Assembly (NCBI GenBank): GCA_020726505.1
Contig: JAHLEZ010000003.1
Location: 2,294,001 to 2,358,000 of the forward strand
Reading direction: 5' to 3'
Length of the DNA: 64,000 bases
DNA from: Leptodontidium sp. MPI-SDFR-AT-0119
Taxonomy: Eukaryota; Ascomycota; Leotiomycetes; Helotiales; Leptodontidiaceae
Made by a program: the position numbers and the translations under genes. The notes beneath the pieces are model-generated. The model made no database searches and was not told where the DNA came from. It saw only the letters and a program-made list of their open reading frames with translations. Position 1 is the first letter of the stretch; each line of letters begins with the position of its first letter. Shown piece by piece: positions 10,028 to 22,739 of this stretch.

Positions 10028-13000
10028 TTGTGAATGGTTGGTTGTTTGTTTTGTTTGGAGAACTTATATAGACAATTAAAGGTGCTTCTAGAAGCGAGTG
10101 GCAGGAGTTGAGAATCAACAAACCAGCAGGTGCCTTCACCTCTTTTTATAGAAATCAGCAACCTCTCCCGTAGACCAGAACTAAATAAATCAAGGTACAA
10201 TACACTATTAACCACAATTCTAGTCCTATTCGATCCATCCCAATTACTTACTTGGCAGGTACGGGACATCAGACTGCATACGCAGGAACCGGAGATGCCA
10301 ATGCAAAGTGACTAAAAGTATTAGTACACGCCAGCGCTTTGGACGACTGACCCATCACTATTTTGCAAACCGCTCTGCGGACCTGACTCTCGGGCCTCAA
10401 ACTGGGATGATATGCAACCACTTGCTCTAGAGTAAGGTCAGGCTTGATGAGCGGCCTAGGCCGTTCGCTTGGTGTCCCGTTCGTTGGGTGTGAGGGTGAG
10501 GACCTTCTGATGCTTGTAGTATTGAGGACCTTCGTTGAGAGAATTGTGGGTTGGGGGCAATGTTCATAAAAAATCTTCAGAGGGTGATGAGAGAAGTGAA
10601 GATGCTACGATGCAATACTGAATGTTTCCCAAAGCAGACTGCGTGCCAGATATATGAGATGCTTTCTATTGGCCCTCTGCCGTCAGATGAACTTCACCAG
10701 ATTCAACTTGCAGATTCTACTTGCAGATCCAACCCAATTTCCCCTCGTGTCTCTCTAAAAAAAAAAATCAGGGTCACAGTGAGAAAGCCTCTTTTCAATA
10801 GCAGCTGTATGCACTTGTCAAATCATGAAATCCCTGCCTAGAACTCAAAGCAGCTTTCCCTCAATTTTTCCTGTCCGTCCAAAACTCTGAGCTTTCACTC
10901 AGCTGGGGTCAGAAACTGAGATCTAGAATGGTAATACCAACCAAGTAAGGTTGAAAGACTGAGAGATGGGTTCTTGACCTGGACTCTGGGCTCTGGGCTC
11001 ATCTACCCCGCAACATCGAAAGTCGCTGCTGGTGCTGCGTTAGGAACGCGGGAATTACCAGTTGTAAATCAGCTGTTGGCTTGAAATCTAATGCCAAGAT
11101 AGAGTACAAGAAATCCGCGGCGCACGATGCTGCTGTGTGGCAGTAACTTGTATACAAGAAGGCCAATAATATCAGGGTGAATGGTCACTAAGACAAGAAG
11201 TCTGACGAAATCCTAGGTAACGATGAGGATGTGCATCTATGCTCTACGGAAGAGAACGTCAGGATTATAAAAGAGGTGCATTTAGAGCATTTGAGGTATT
11301 GAAACTCTAAATCAGCCAAATGCTTAGTTTGCTAAACAGCCATTGAGCGATCGAGCTAGTTCCGAGATCACTTGGAGATGTCCGGGTGGCTTTCGCTAGT
11401 AAATGCTGTTGATTCTTCTCCACCTGAGACAAGAACTCGGAATACATTCGTTTTATTTTGATGGCGAGTGAGTAATGAGTATTGAGCCCAAATTCTCAGT
11501 GCTGGTTCATTGATCAGAGCTGGTGACGAAGATGTGTTCTCGCTTCCTTTCCTCTTCAGCCATTGCTGTTGGCGGCAGATGCCAACCCCTTTTCGTATTG
11601 CAAAATATTATTTAATGCTCTAACCACAAAATTTGGAAACGAAGTCTATTAAGTATTCGATTTGCAATTCCTCATTCAATCAAAATCTCTGAACACTGAC
11701 TTACATACCCGAATTGTAGATTATTTGTTGACGTGCTGCGCCGCCCGACAGCCAGTAAGCGAGCCCTACACACTTCACCTCCCCTCCCCCAACACTCTCT
11801 CAGTACCTTACCTTGATATCCATGCTCATTCTCTGCTCTCATCTGCTCAATAATTGAATCAGTCAACGTAACGCATTCTCTATGGTGAGGCGGCGGCACA
11901 CGATATAATGATACCAGCACTTCAGTAACAACATGTAGTCGAAGACCAGCATAGGAATTTTCATTCGAGAGGTGCCGGTGGCGCGGGCTCTTCCACTTTT
12001 GCCACCAATCTATAACCTCTCCTCATGGGAATACATAGTCATTCTTGGAGAAATAGGGCTCTCGCGAACCGGAATCAGTTAGTTGACATGCGAGCCCCTC
12101 AGCTATTTGTGCTTCATCTCCCCTTACCGACATCTGAAATCTTCTCATCCAAGCCTTCCGAATAGCGAGAACAATCAGAGTGAGTGGCACAGTCACAGCC
12201 CAGAAAACTCCAAGAATTCGATGGCACCATCACAGAGGCGGATTCTGATGATAAAGATGATATGGATGGCGAAGAGGAGGAGGAAAAGGTTGCGGAGAAG
12301 TCGAATATCGACAAGCTGACCATCGACCGTGTCTCAGGTCAGAATCTCGCTGAGATGTTAAACGGCGTCTGAAATACGGAAGAGGGATTAAAATGGAAAG
12401 GGAAAGGGAAAGGGAAATAGAAATAACTAACACCAACAAGCATAGCGGTAATGAATACGATTCCAACCAAGCACAGAAGCCGTGGCCAAGAAACGAATTG
12501 GCCAGTTTCACCGTTTGTCAATGTCAACTTTTATTTTATCCTACTGCGATTTCTACGCAACAAACAAAGCAGATCTATTGCAAATCAGCGGAAAAAAGAA
12601 AAAGCCCATCCCTCCTCTCTCAATGGCAAACAAACTATCTTATCACCAATACGAGCCCGCTGAAAGCTCTCTTTTGCGAGCATGCCTAGGTAGCAATTGG
12701 TGCAAATGAAAGTTCATACAATTTCAACTTCGGCCATTCATTTCATTGGTACATTTTATTAATTAACACGTTTGTTGAGATTCTCGAGAGAAAATAAACC
12801 TTTATATATACATGAGCTTGCCTTCCCAGCCCAGCCCAGCCCATATGAGCATCGAATCGAAACTCGATATCCTTCCCCCTCCTCTCCCATCCTCTCCCCT
12901 GAACCCCTCGCTAAACTCCTGCCCCACCTCTCACACCTGGAGGCTCTCAAAAGCACGCTCTATTTTTGGGGGCTGAAAGCACTCGACATGCAACAAACTC

Positions 13001-13666
13001 CCCAGCACTTCAATCCAATGCAACAAGCCATGCCAAATTAATCTAGATCCCAGATGTAGATCACCTACACGGATTTTTCTTATCGCCTGGCTTGGCTTGG
13101 CTTACATTGCATTGCGCCTACATCTTTGTCAAACTCAAGAGAGAGAGAGAGAGAGAGGAATACGTCGTGGGTGGGGCGGCGTTTGGTGTGTGGCAATTTG
13201 GATATTGATTGATGCATTGCTAGCTAGGCTCGCTCCCTTGTACCTAGGTACGTAGGTACCTGGCAGGTGGGTGGGTGTCAAGCCTGATACATATGTACTT
13301 GCATGTTGATATGCAAGGCAAACAAGGCAGAGAAATGGGGGTGATTATCTTGATTTGCGTGTGGTTGGTGGATAAATGGTTTTCTTGGGCCTTGTTTGGG
13401 TGGGTATGACGAGTTCGGTTCAGATAGGACTCACTCACCTCGATGCCTTCGAACAGGCTCGCCGCATTCGGGAGTCCCATCTAGAACAGTATCAGACTTT
13501 GAATGTCCCAAGTTTTAATAACGACATTCAACGAGTCACAATGTCAACAAATTCTCACACCAGTTCAGTTCAGTTCAGTTCAGCAGAGTAGGGTAGAAAC
13601 AAAAACAGCATTTCGTCATTTTTAGTACGCGAAACACAAAATCAACAAACAAAGCTAGCTAGCTAG
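10028..13666. other. 3.6 kb intergenic, no firm gene
   Basis: No ORF is convincing. The plus strand at 12184-12372 encodes an acidic C-terminus-like stretch (DGEEEEEKVAEK... ending LAEMLNGV and TGA) without an ATG or clear upstream exon; it could be the last exon of a small gene. Short repeats include (GA)9 at 13139-13156, (CAGTT)4 at 13561-13580 and (GCTA)4 at 13654-13669, the last overlapping the acrB stop. Confidence 0.4.
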
Positions 13667-16516
13667 CTACCGGTTCAACGCTCGAACATTGCTCGCAGTC
13701 GGGCTCTTCGGATCAGACAGACTGCCAGATCCACTCCCGCTTCCGCTGGCACTGCTACCTTGGCGCTCCTCCCTCGCATCTGACCATGTCGTGTGATTTC
13801 CTGTACCTGGGTAGAAGGCACTGGAGCCACCCGGGCCATCGCTATCTGACTGTGTGAAGCCCGAGACGTCACTTAGCATGCTGGATGGTCGACCTGCTCG
13901 AGACCATGTCCCGTGAGGAGAGTGAGATGGTCCTGAGGTAATGGTCATGTCTGAGTGTGGCATGCCAGAAGTGTAGAGACCTGAAGATGTAGGAGGATTC
14001 CAGGGATAGGCACCAGCGTTCATGCCATTGTTGTCAGGAATCGCATCAGGAGGAAAGCCAGTATTGATGAGATTCTGAGCGCTAGCATTCGGACTGTGAT
14101 TTGACTGGTACATGCCCTGTTGGTGCTGGAGTTGTTGGAGAGTCTCAATTGCACTTCCGAGTGCGTTAAGTACGGTTGTTCCATCTTGAATCTGGAGATT
14201 GATATCTTGATCACGACTGGTGTAGAACTCGCGGATGGTGGCTCGGCTGGTCCTCTTAGCTTCTCGTTCACGTTCCTTCCTCTGAGCTTCGTCCAGACCC
14301 TTTGCGTTGGCATCTGTCAAGCCTGCATGGGTGGCGTTGAGGGCAGTGAGCCGAGCCTGCTTGCCAGAACTCTTGCTCAGGAGACCGGCCAAATCGTTCT
14401 TGCGTGCCTCGACCTCGCGCTCTGCAGCTTGCTTCGCAGCAGTGAAATCAGAACAAGCCAGCTTGTGCTTATCCCGTTCCGACTGAAACTCCGCCTTTAC
14501 CGAGGAATAACATGCAATGTCGTCGGTCGGAGCAGCTAGAAAGCTTTCAATCTCAGCCTCGATTTCTTGCGTCCTTTCCTCTGCTTGTGCTCGGTACATA
14601 TTGCTCTGAAAACTCTTCTGTCTCTGCTTATCATCGTTTGGTCCCGTGGAGCTGAGAGCAGCAGCGAGCTTTTCGATTTCCTTGCGTACCAGGGCAAGCT
14701 TTGACTTTTGATCTCTGCGATTGGCCTTCAATGTTCGTCGTTCTTCTTGCAACTTGAGCTCCTGAGTTCCAATGGAGGTTCTGAGTGTGGACGTGGGTGA
14801 GCCAGGACGGCCGGTGATGAGCGGACCAGGTGATAGGCCAATTGAGATATCGGCTGCGGAGGATTGCAAAGTCCGAACGCTGGTGGAGAATATGAGCGAG
14901 TCATCAAAGGTGCTGTGAAAGTCACAGTGATAGCTGGAAGTGGGAGCAAGTCCCACTATCACTCCAGACCAACGGGTATGCTCTCCAAGTGTTTGCTCAG
15001 AATCGGCAGAGGAGTTGATGCGGGTCGGTTGCCATGTGGTGTGGTTGACTTTGACATAGAAAGGCTTTGACTTATCAATCCCAGAAGAGTTCAAACCCTT
15101 GCTCTGCTCACTGGCATCTGGTGCTTTGTGAACAGGAAAGAAGCTGGTGCTGAAAGAAACCTCGTCAGAACCGATGGAGGTTATCCATATTCGGTCTGCT
15201 TCGGAATTGAAGGGTGCGTTCCCCAAATCATTTGCCCCCGTTGCATTTGTGCCAGCGGACTCAGATGCTGTATGTGATGTTTCGTACTCTTTAACCATGA
15301 CGATTTTGGTGCTTGCCAAAGCCGCCCATAATGGTTGTCGAATGCGGACTTGTGCGCTTTGCTTCTTCTTTTTCTTGAAAGTAGCGGCTGGAATTCCAGC
15401 CACCGCAGAAGCCGAAGAATCATTTTCCTGTGTCTGCGTAGTTGTTGAATCGCTACCGGCATCCAGTGCTTTCCCAGCCTCTGGATCGCCTATTGATGCT
15501 GAATTGTCTCGTTTCTCCCTCCTAACATACCAATCTCGGATATACCGTACCACCCCCTGCGTTAGAATATGTATCGCTAAAATGCTTCGAATCAACCCAT
15601 GCCTCTTAGTATTATTGCCAGCGCGCGGCTCCAGCGGATCGTCAGGATCTGGCGATGCAAGAAACCCGTTCGAGGCAATGATAGCTCGTAGGCCGGAGTG
15701 TTGAATCGTATTTCCACGAAAGTAATGCGAAACCCCAATAACACTAAAACACCACAACACATTTTTCATCCCCGCTCCCTTCCCACTAGTACCACCCCCG
15801 AGTGTCAAAGCAATGACCGTCTGTGCCAGATCCAATGCAATATCCTGTAGAGGACTCCATAGAAACAGCCATACCATCAAAACAAGCACATCTATAAGAA
15901 AGATCGTGCCCACGGATGGTGTTCCCAGAGTTCCTTGGAGAATGTCCGTAAAGCTTAATCCAGAAGTAGCTGCGGTCGAGGGAGGGACGAATGTCAATGT
16001 GGCGAAGAGGAGGTGGATGATTGAGAGAAAAGTAGGTGGGATCTGAAGGAGGACAATGAGGATTGCGAGAGTGTCCCAGAGTGGGCAGGACCACAGAACA
16101 GTGAGGGCGAAAGAGAGTGTATCATGGTGAACAGCAGGGTTTTTGGCAGCATTGACATTGATCTGGCGGTGTTCGAGAGAGGCGGGGGTCCCGGACGCGT
16201 TTTGGTAGACATCCGAGGCCGAGTCAGAAGAGGCATCAACAGAGGCCTTTCTGGAGATCTCGGCTACCATCTTGTTCTCTGCCATGTTGTCGCCAGGTAC
16301 CGGGCGTCGCGCATGTCCATTCGACGGAGGAGGAGTTCCGGGCAAAGGTGGTGGCGTGGAGTGGTTCTCAATAGACCTCGCATGGCCGTTAAGTTGACCA
16401 TTGCTCTTCTGCTTCTGCACTCTTTTCCCCGGCCCTACAAGGCCATTCTCATGCCGAGTATCCCGTTGATTCGCAGCACCTGGCTGTCGCTTGCTTGTGG
16501 CTGCTCCACGAGGCAT
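13667..16516 (-). CDS. acrB: Ubiquitination-network signalling protein AcrB
   Basis: Single uninterrupted ORF, 949 aa, ATG at 16516. The first ~130 residues are disordered and Pro/Asn/Ser-rich. Residues ~130-335 hold several hydrophobic segments: LAILIVLLQIPPTFLSI, GTIFLIDVLVLMVWLFLW, a segment around NVLWCFSVIGV, and ILAIHILTQGVV. A Ser/Thr-rich linker and a beta-rich region (about 400-560) follow. A long charged coiled coil covers about 590-770, and a Gly/Ser/Pro-rich tail ends the protein. This matches Aspergillus nidulans AcrB, found as an acriflavine-resistance locus that works with the CreB/CreC deubiquitinase in carbon-source and ubiquitin signalling. The coiled coil probably mediates interaction. 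The molecular function is not defined in the family. No frameshift or stop interrupts it. Confidence 0.88.
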   Translation of the reverse strand: MPRGAATSKRQPGAANQRDTRHENGLVGPGKRVQKQKSNGQLNGHARSIENHSTPPPLPGTPPPSNGHARRPVPGDNMAENKMVAEISRKASVDASSDSASDVYQNASGTPASLEHRQINVNAAKNPAVHHDTLSFALTVLWSCPLWDTLAILIVLLQIPPTFLSIIHLLFATLTFVPPSTAATSGLSFTDILQGTLGTPSVGTIFLIDVLVLMVWLFLWSPLQDIALDLAQTVIALTLGGGTSGKGAGMKNVLWCFSVIGVSHYFRGNTIQHSGLRAIIASNGFLASPDPDDPLEPRAGNNTKRHGLIRSILAIHILTQGVVRYIRDWYVRREKRDNSASIGDPEAGKALDAGSDSTTTQTQENDSSASAVAGIPAATFKKKKKQSAQVRIRQPLWAALASTKIVMVKEYETSHTASESAGTNATGANDLGNAPFNSEADRIWITSIGSDEVSFSTSFFPVHKAPDASEQSKGLNSSGIDKSKPFYVKVNHTTWQPTRINSSADSEQTLGEHTRWSGVIVGLAPTSSYHCDFHSTFDDSLIFSTSVRTLQSSAADISIGLSPGPLITGRPGSPTSTLRTSIGTQELKLQEERRTLKANRRDQKSKLALVRKEIEKLAAALSSTGPNDDKQRQKSFQSNMYRAQAEERTQEIEAEIESFLAAPTDDIACYSSVKAEFQSERDKHKLACSDFTAAKQAAEREVEARKNDLAGLLSKSSGKQARLTALNATHAGLTDANAKGLDEAQRKEREREAKRTSRATIREFYTSRDQDINLQIQDGTTVLNALGSAIETLQQLQHQQGMYQSNHSPNASAQNLINTGFPPDAIPDNNGMNAGAYPWNPPTSSGLYTSGMPHSDMTITSGPSHSPHGTWSRAGRPSSMLSDVSGFTQSDSDGPGGSSAFYPGTGNHTTWSDAREERQGSSASGSGSGSGSLSDPKSPTASNVRALNR

Positions 16517-17225
16517 GCGACTATGCTGACCCAGAGGGACGTCCGAGTCAGCGGAAGGAAGCTGCTGATGGGGACCTCAGCGTTCGAGCAGTCGTCGCTT
16601 CCCCCTATTCGTGGCTCCGATGGAGGGCAAAAATGCGAGCGGTTACAGTAGTGGTGAAGGATCGTAGGGTCCTCATTCGAGTCAATTGCTGTCGAGCCGT
16701 GGAAAAGGTGGTGCGTGGTGGGTGGTGCCCGTGGAGTGGTTGTGGTTGTGGTGGTATGAAGGTTGGAAGAGAAGGCTTGGAAGTTGAAGTTGAAGCAGTG
16801 CAGTCTTTCAGCGCAGTGCTTATTTTGGCGACTAGACTATTGTAGGCTAACGGAGGAGTACTCGAGTACAGCAACCGTAATTGTACCGCAGAAAATACGG
16901 TAGACGGGGAGGAGCCGCGGCTTACTTAAGACTGGGAGAAGACTTGACTTCACTCGCTATGACTACAGCACGGTACCTAGGCTCGGGCTGGGGAGGCGAG
17001 GGATGGAACCACTTTTACTTTCTTTCACTTGACTCTCTTGGGTGAAGGCAGGGCAGGGCAAGGCGACAACACCAGGAAAAACTAAGAGCTTGGTAGGTAG
17101 CGCAAGGGGGGCAAAACCAACGGCAAAGGGAAACGAAGGGCAGGCATCGACTCCGTTTTTACTTCGAAGTATTCCCATTTTCCCCCCGGGCGATAGAAAA
17201 GTCGGATTGGCTGTCACTGTCCGTT

Positions 17226-17250
17226 GGCATGGCATGGCATGGCATGGCAT
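17226..17250 (+). repeat. (GGCAT)5 microsatellite
   Basis: Five perfect GGCAT units, upstream of acrB (about 0.7 kb from its start codon). Confidence 0.95.
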
Positions 17251-17330
17251 GACCATCAGCCATCATCTATCGACTGCATCCATCTTGCCCCATCTTTGCC
17301 CTAACCTACAGTACAGTAAGGCAAGATAAC

Positions 17331-17365
17331 CTAACCTAACCTAACCTAACCTAACCTAACCTAAC
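17331..17365 (+). repeat. (CTAAC)7 array, telomere-like pentamer
   Basis: Seven perfect CTAAC units, with TAAC immediately before. On the other strand this reads GTTAG, a circular permutation of TTAGG. Fungal telomeres are usually TTAGGG, so this is one G short and is more likely a promoter-proximal microsatellite than a telomere relic. Confidence 0.95.
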
Positions 17366-18486
17366 CTTACTCCTCTTCTCCACTCAAGCCTCCCGCCCCG
17401 ATCAGATCAAGGCTTTTCATCAGAGATTGCAGAGATTGGATGCGGCCATTGTCTCCATACAGATGCACATGTTCACTTCACCGTGCAGCGCACGTCCAGT
17501 CCAGCATAGGAATCATGCACGGCAGACCACTACCGCAGCCCTGTCCTGCCCTACGCCCAACCAGAAACCCTGACTGACCAGGAGCGAGATCATACGAGGA
17601 AGCGACCATATCAAAGCTTGCACAATGCACACACACTGCTTTTGTCCTTTGAAGGAGCAAGCAGAGCAAGCATGGCAAGCTGAAGCTCTACTCGAGAATC
17701 TCTGTGTTGCACGTAGCGAATAGCAATGATTCGCTGACTCTCGTCCACCACCAGAGATATCCATCAAGAAACCGTTTCGCAACCGGCTATCCAAGTGGGA
17801 CCTAACTTACTAAAGTCTTACCTTAAAGTATTTTCTTCTTCCTGCAGAGGCCGAGCCGTTCATTTGAGACAAAACCTTCTTACCTAAACAAGAATGCGCC
17901 AGTCTCTAGTCGATCAGTCTCTAGCAGAGTTCAAAACATGGCTGGCCTGCACGGTTGATAGATTTTCGCCTTCCTTTCACAAGGTTCAGTCCAATCAGAG
18001 TGCGAGATGCACGAGTCAAGTACTTTGGTATGTAAAATCTTGCAAGAAGAGCATAGTGCAGAGACATACTTGACAGGGCTTCGATGGGGATGTGGATGCG
18101 AAGAAAAAGATGTCACTACTCCGTAGGATCTGTTTTCTGTCAAGAGTGGAGTCAAGCTCATCTGCATTATTATTTTCTGTACTGTGCGGAGGGCAAAACT
18201 TCTCAAAGAGACAACGATCCGAATCGACTCTACCGGAGAATTTCTACTTCTGCTCGTCATCTCCGATATCATTATCAAACCTTATATCCAAGCTGGTACT
18301 GCAGCCTCAAGTCTTTCCCCTCCGTCCGGCTAAATATCCCTTAAGAGATCATGAGCTTATGATACGGCATATGAACGGCTCTGTTCTCAACTCTCCCAAT
18401 TCCCAATCTTGTACCTACAGTGATAGCTTCATCTCCGTCACACAACAAGAAGGATAATTATTCGTCGATACCACCTAATTCTAGCG

Positions 18487-18514
18487 TCCCTCCCTCCCTC
18501 CCTCCCTCCCTCCC
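18487..18514 (+). repeat. (TCCC)7 microsatellite
   Basis: Seven TCCC units inside a wider pyrimidine-rich tract on the plus strand. Confidence 0.95.
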
Positions 18515-21073
18515 CCCATCCTCCTCCACATTCTCCTCCACATGATCAAAAATCCTTTATCTCCTTCCAGTAATACTGTAGCACGCACGCAATATCCTCA
18601 AGGTAAGGATGCATCGTCGATCCCCGACCTCATCCATCGAAAAAAAAAAAGGAGATAAGCACTGTGACTTACTGCAAGAGGTTTGCATCTGCATCTGCAT
18701 GTGCAGATTGTTTCTTTCTCCTCCCCCGCCCACTCTTGCTTGCAGACAGACCTCGACCTCGACCTCCAATGAACGACAAATGCGGAGGCTGGACGCACGA
18801 AATTTACACCTGCAAGGGAAGCCATTCGTGATACATACATACATATACAGCAGAGCAATGCAGTTCACTGGTGGTTAGTTCCGCCGGCACTTGAAAAGCC
18901 TTCCTTCATCACTCCCGGACTGGTGAAGGAGGGGAGCGGTGGGGTGGGTGTGTGGGCAACGCTCTCAGTGGACGCAGCTCACCCATGATGTGGTACAGTA
19001 TCGCATGTTTACTTTCCCTTTTCCGTCACCTCACCTCGCACTTATCTCCTCCGAATCGTCGACTCAGTACCGTACTCAAGTAACAGCTGAGCTGGTTCTC
19101 CGATGGGAGGGGATATGCGATGATCCTTGCCGTTCAATTGTATATTCGATAACGAGCGAGATAACATCTATCACATCACATTCCCCCTCTCCCCGCATCA
19201 GCTAAAAAAAAAAGGAAAAGCCGAAGATACCGGCGCGACTTCATATCGTCCCATCATCCTATCAAGAGAGAGCAATATACGACAGTGACAGCAGATGAAA
19301 CAGACGCTCGTATGTCTGAATGGATGAATAAAGCGCTGAGTAACCATCAATCTCACCGCGTTCATACCACAAGAAGAGAAGTCAAGCATTCGGCGGTGAC
19401 GGATGAGGGGATTGGAACGGTCCACTAAGCATGTCGATCCTCCTCATTTGCTCAACGCACATGCACATGCTTAACTTAGTGTCAGCAAAGCATAGACTTG
19501 CCATCTTTGTCTTACTGCATTGTAGGTTTGTTAGTTGGCGGTTGAATCGGCTGTTTCTGTTACGCGAATCGTGGTGTTCATTTGTCCAGCTTCATCTTGA
19601 TTCCAGGTCCTTGTCACGTGTCATGGACATACTTTCATTGCTCTCTTGAGAGTCTTGGAGAAAAGTCCTTCACGCGCGGATAAAAATTCTGGGGCGTATC
19701 CGAGGACGCTTTACTTTTTTATATGATTACAATTGACGCGGGGTATTGGGTGGTCAACTAACAGTGCGCGCGAGCAAGTCCGCTTCCGTGGGTGGATTTT
19801 CTTGTTTACAATTTCTCGTCCTCCTTCACCAAACTTACGAAATGGGAATCGAACTTTACTAGTTCCATGCCTGGCACTATCGAATTCCACTCTAGATTGT
19901 TCAGTAGAGGACGCAGATGCTTTACAGTTAACAGGAACATATATAACTATTGATGAAACAAGCACCCGTCATGCATAACCATTTATTGGGGCGATGGAAC
20001 TAAGACACTCAAACAACCTTCTCGGATCAACCGGTCTGACTTATATACCTTAGTTGAGAGGTACGATCAGTCCTCGCGGTATATAGATTTGATATCATCA
20101 GTTTGAGTACCAACATAAGAGCATCTCCTTGAAATTTCCTCCTAACTAAAGTGAACAACTCTATTCTCCAGATTTGGTACGGATATCGTCCAGAATCTCG
20201 TCTTCGATAGCAGATGTTACAGCGTTCCCAACGGATCTGCAGTAGTGAACTCTTGACCATCATCACATAATGCGAAATCGAAAATATTTATAAAGAAGTA
20301 TTTTCACGTTCTGGTTAGAAGAAGAGGAGATTTTTGCTCATCACGAGAGATTCAAGTCAGTGAACAAATTTCTCGGCTATCAAATCGTGTGTTAACACCA
20401 AGAAAGTCTGTGGGAAAAGTAGGATATAATCAAACAGGTCATCATTAACGGAAATTCGAGTGAAGGGAGAAGTAGAGTCGATCAAAAAATCAAGAGCGAG
20501 GGGGCGGAAGAGCAAAGGAGTAAAAAGAAGTAGAAGGGTAGAAATAGGACCACTTGATAGGAACGTTGGTCTTGTCTAGGATGGCACGGAAGTAATTGTG
20601 AGCTGAGTTATAATGAAGGACATATTCAGGACTAAATCCAGTGTTACAGATCCACTTTTTTTGACCTAAATCTTGCCTAGGATGAAGAGTCTTGTCCAAG
20701 GTAGATTCCTGAATTGAACATCTTAGGTGCCGCTGGAACGCTTGCTTTTTTCACATGTGAATCGGTTTCAATGATATATTTCGATGAGCCTTGCTGGTTT
20801 GACTAGTAGTGAAAATTGTACTACAATAAGTGATTGTCAATGTCTGAAAATAGTTCAATTAATTATGGCTGCGAAATAAAATTCTTGGTCTAGATCCAAG
20901 TCCCAGGATCTCGCTAAAGGTCAGCCAACCCCTGAAAGTGCTTTGATTGAGTGGGACTATTGGCGCGTCGCGAGACCGCGTTCCACATCGCGTCTCCTCG
21001 AATCCTATCACCACTTCCTCTCTTCGCAACAAAAAGTCCACAGACACTTCCACAATACCGCAATACCGTAATC

Positions 21074-22739
21074 ATGATCCGACAAGATTTCAACCGGATC
21101 GACTCCAAGAGACGTACAGGTCTCGATTACAGGAAGAAGCAGTTCGCGGCACCTACATACCAAAACCTCGAGTACCAGCACCGACTGAATTTCTACATCA
21201 CACCTCCAACTGCAGATATCACGCTCGAACAATTCGAGCAATGGGCGATTGATCGACTACGAGGTATGTCCCAAGATAAATGACCTGGGGATAGTGCTGA
21301 TAGAAGTAGTTCTGGCGGAAATCGAAGCATGCTCATTCAGGAACAAATCGACCGCCGAGACAGCAGCACATATGAAGCCCCTCCTCGATAAATACCTCCC
21401 ACTTGGCTCTTCTACGTCTGGATCTACGACTTTGCAAGCCGAGAGGCAAAAAGACCATTATAGTCACTTCATCCTTCGACTTGCGTTCGCATCGACTGAG
21501 GATCTGCGAAGACGGTTTTCACGCGTCGAGTCAATGCTCTTCAGGATAAGATTTCAAGCAGATAATTTGAGGGAGAGGCAATCGTTTGTGGAGGGTCTGA
21601 ATCTGGATTGGGAGACGGTCAGTGATGATGAGAGGAGAGAATTCTCGGAGGAGTTGAGGGCTGCGGGAGGTGGATATCCTACTAGAATTGAGGATGAGAG
21701 TTACTTCAAGGTGGACTGGGAGCGCGTTCCTGAGTTGGTTGAAAATAGGAGGGTGTTTTTAAAGGCTGGTAAAGCATATGTCCCCGGACGAGAACAGTTG
21801 TCTATGGTTGTAGCTGAGTTTACTGGACGTCTGGATAAAGCACTTGAGGTTTGACCTTCCATCTTCTTGGGCTGGGGAATTTGCTGACTGAAGAAGATGA
21901 CCTCGCGCGCCCTACCTCGTCTCGATGAAGATGATAGACTAACGCCCATTCTCGCGCATCTCTCTAACAATTTCACCACCCCAGATGCAAACTACTCCAG
22001 CTCTTCAACTTCTCTCCCAGGAGCCGACATATCAGCCCGAAACGTCGACGCACTCTCATCCTCCTTCCCACTCTGCATGCAGAACCTCCACCGGTCACTT
22101 CGTCGAGACGCACATCTCAAGCACTACGGCCGTTTACAATACTCGCTCTTCCTTAAAGGCATCGGTCTCAACCTCGAAGAATGTCTGATCTTCTGGCGCT
22201 CCTCGTTCAGCAAGATCACGGACGATGTTTTCAACAAGGAGTACAGATATAATGTCCGCCACGTGTATGGAGATGTGGGAGGTGATTCGAATAGGAGAGG
22301 CAATGGATATAGTCCGTTCTCATGCCAGAAGATCCTCACTGAGCATGCACCAGGACCGGGAGAGGCGCATGGTTGTCCGTACAGGCATTTCAGCGTGGAT
22401 AACTTGACGTCGTTACTCCAAGCTGTGGGTGTCAAAGACCAAGAAGTTTTGAGGGGCGTGAAGGATGACAAGGAGAAATTGAAGTACCACTTAGCTTGTA
22501 ACCGGTAAGTCCACCTCCCTCGCAGATATCAAATCTGGACATGGCTAATGAGTGATAGGGTCTTCGATTATGTCCACAAACAAGAGATTAAGAAGGTCAA
22601 AGATGATGGAACGTGGACTGCAAACCAGTTAGAGACGCTAGTACATCCGAACGAGTACTTCAAGAGGAGTTACCTATTGAAGAATCTGGGCAATAACCCA
22701 ACGGAAGGCGAGAAGTCGGATGTAAAGATGGAGGGATAG
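21074..22739 (+). CDS. pri2: DNA primase large subunit (PriL/PRI2), 4Fe-4S
   Basis: CDS join(21074..21263,21310..21848,21897..22504,22559..22739), 505 aa; introns are 46, 48 and 54 nt. Splicing gives DRLRVLAEIEACSFRN, KALEMTSRALPRLDEDDRL and ACNRVFDYVHK, all conserved primase blocks. The N-terminal half (to about 240) is the helical domain that binds the catalytic subunit. The C-terminal half holds the iron-sulfur domain with four cysteines at residues 303, 386, 403 and 444. Their spacing (83, 17, 41) is close to that of the yeast cluster ligands. The protein works in the nucleus with PRI1 and DNA polymerase alpha, helping to start and measure RNA primers. The first ATG of the open frame is at 21074, opening MIRQDFNRID, the usual fungal N-terminus. 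Confidence 0.95.

Larger units (their letters stand above)
16517..21073. other. 4.5 kb intergenic between acrB and primase, no gene recognised
   Basis: This is the longest euchromatic stretch without a recognisable gene. It begins with the acrB leader (G/T-rich on the plus strand, 16600-16850) and contains three simple-repeat arrays listed separately. No ORF has family resemblance; the longest are low complexity or lack ATG starts. Possible contents are long UTRs, untranslated RNA or lineage-specific genes with many introns. I see no direct evidence for any of these. Confidence 0.45.

Noticed and set aside
12184..12372. Acidic 62-codon plus-strand frame ending LAEMLNGV
   Set aside because: Coding-like, but it lacks an ATG and no upstream exon could be placed; mentioned only in the intergenic entry.
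16124..16651. Plus-strand ORFs over acrB (also 15147-15704 and 14120-14539)
   Set aside because: Antisense shadows of the 949-codon acrB ORF.
20490..20699. Minus-strand 69-codon frame with protein-like composition
   Set aside because: No ATG, no family, no splice partner found.
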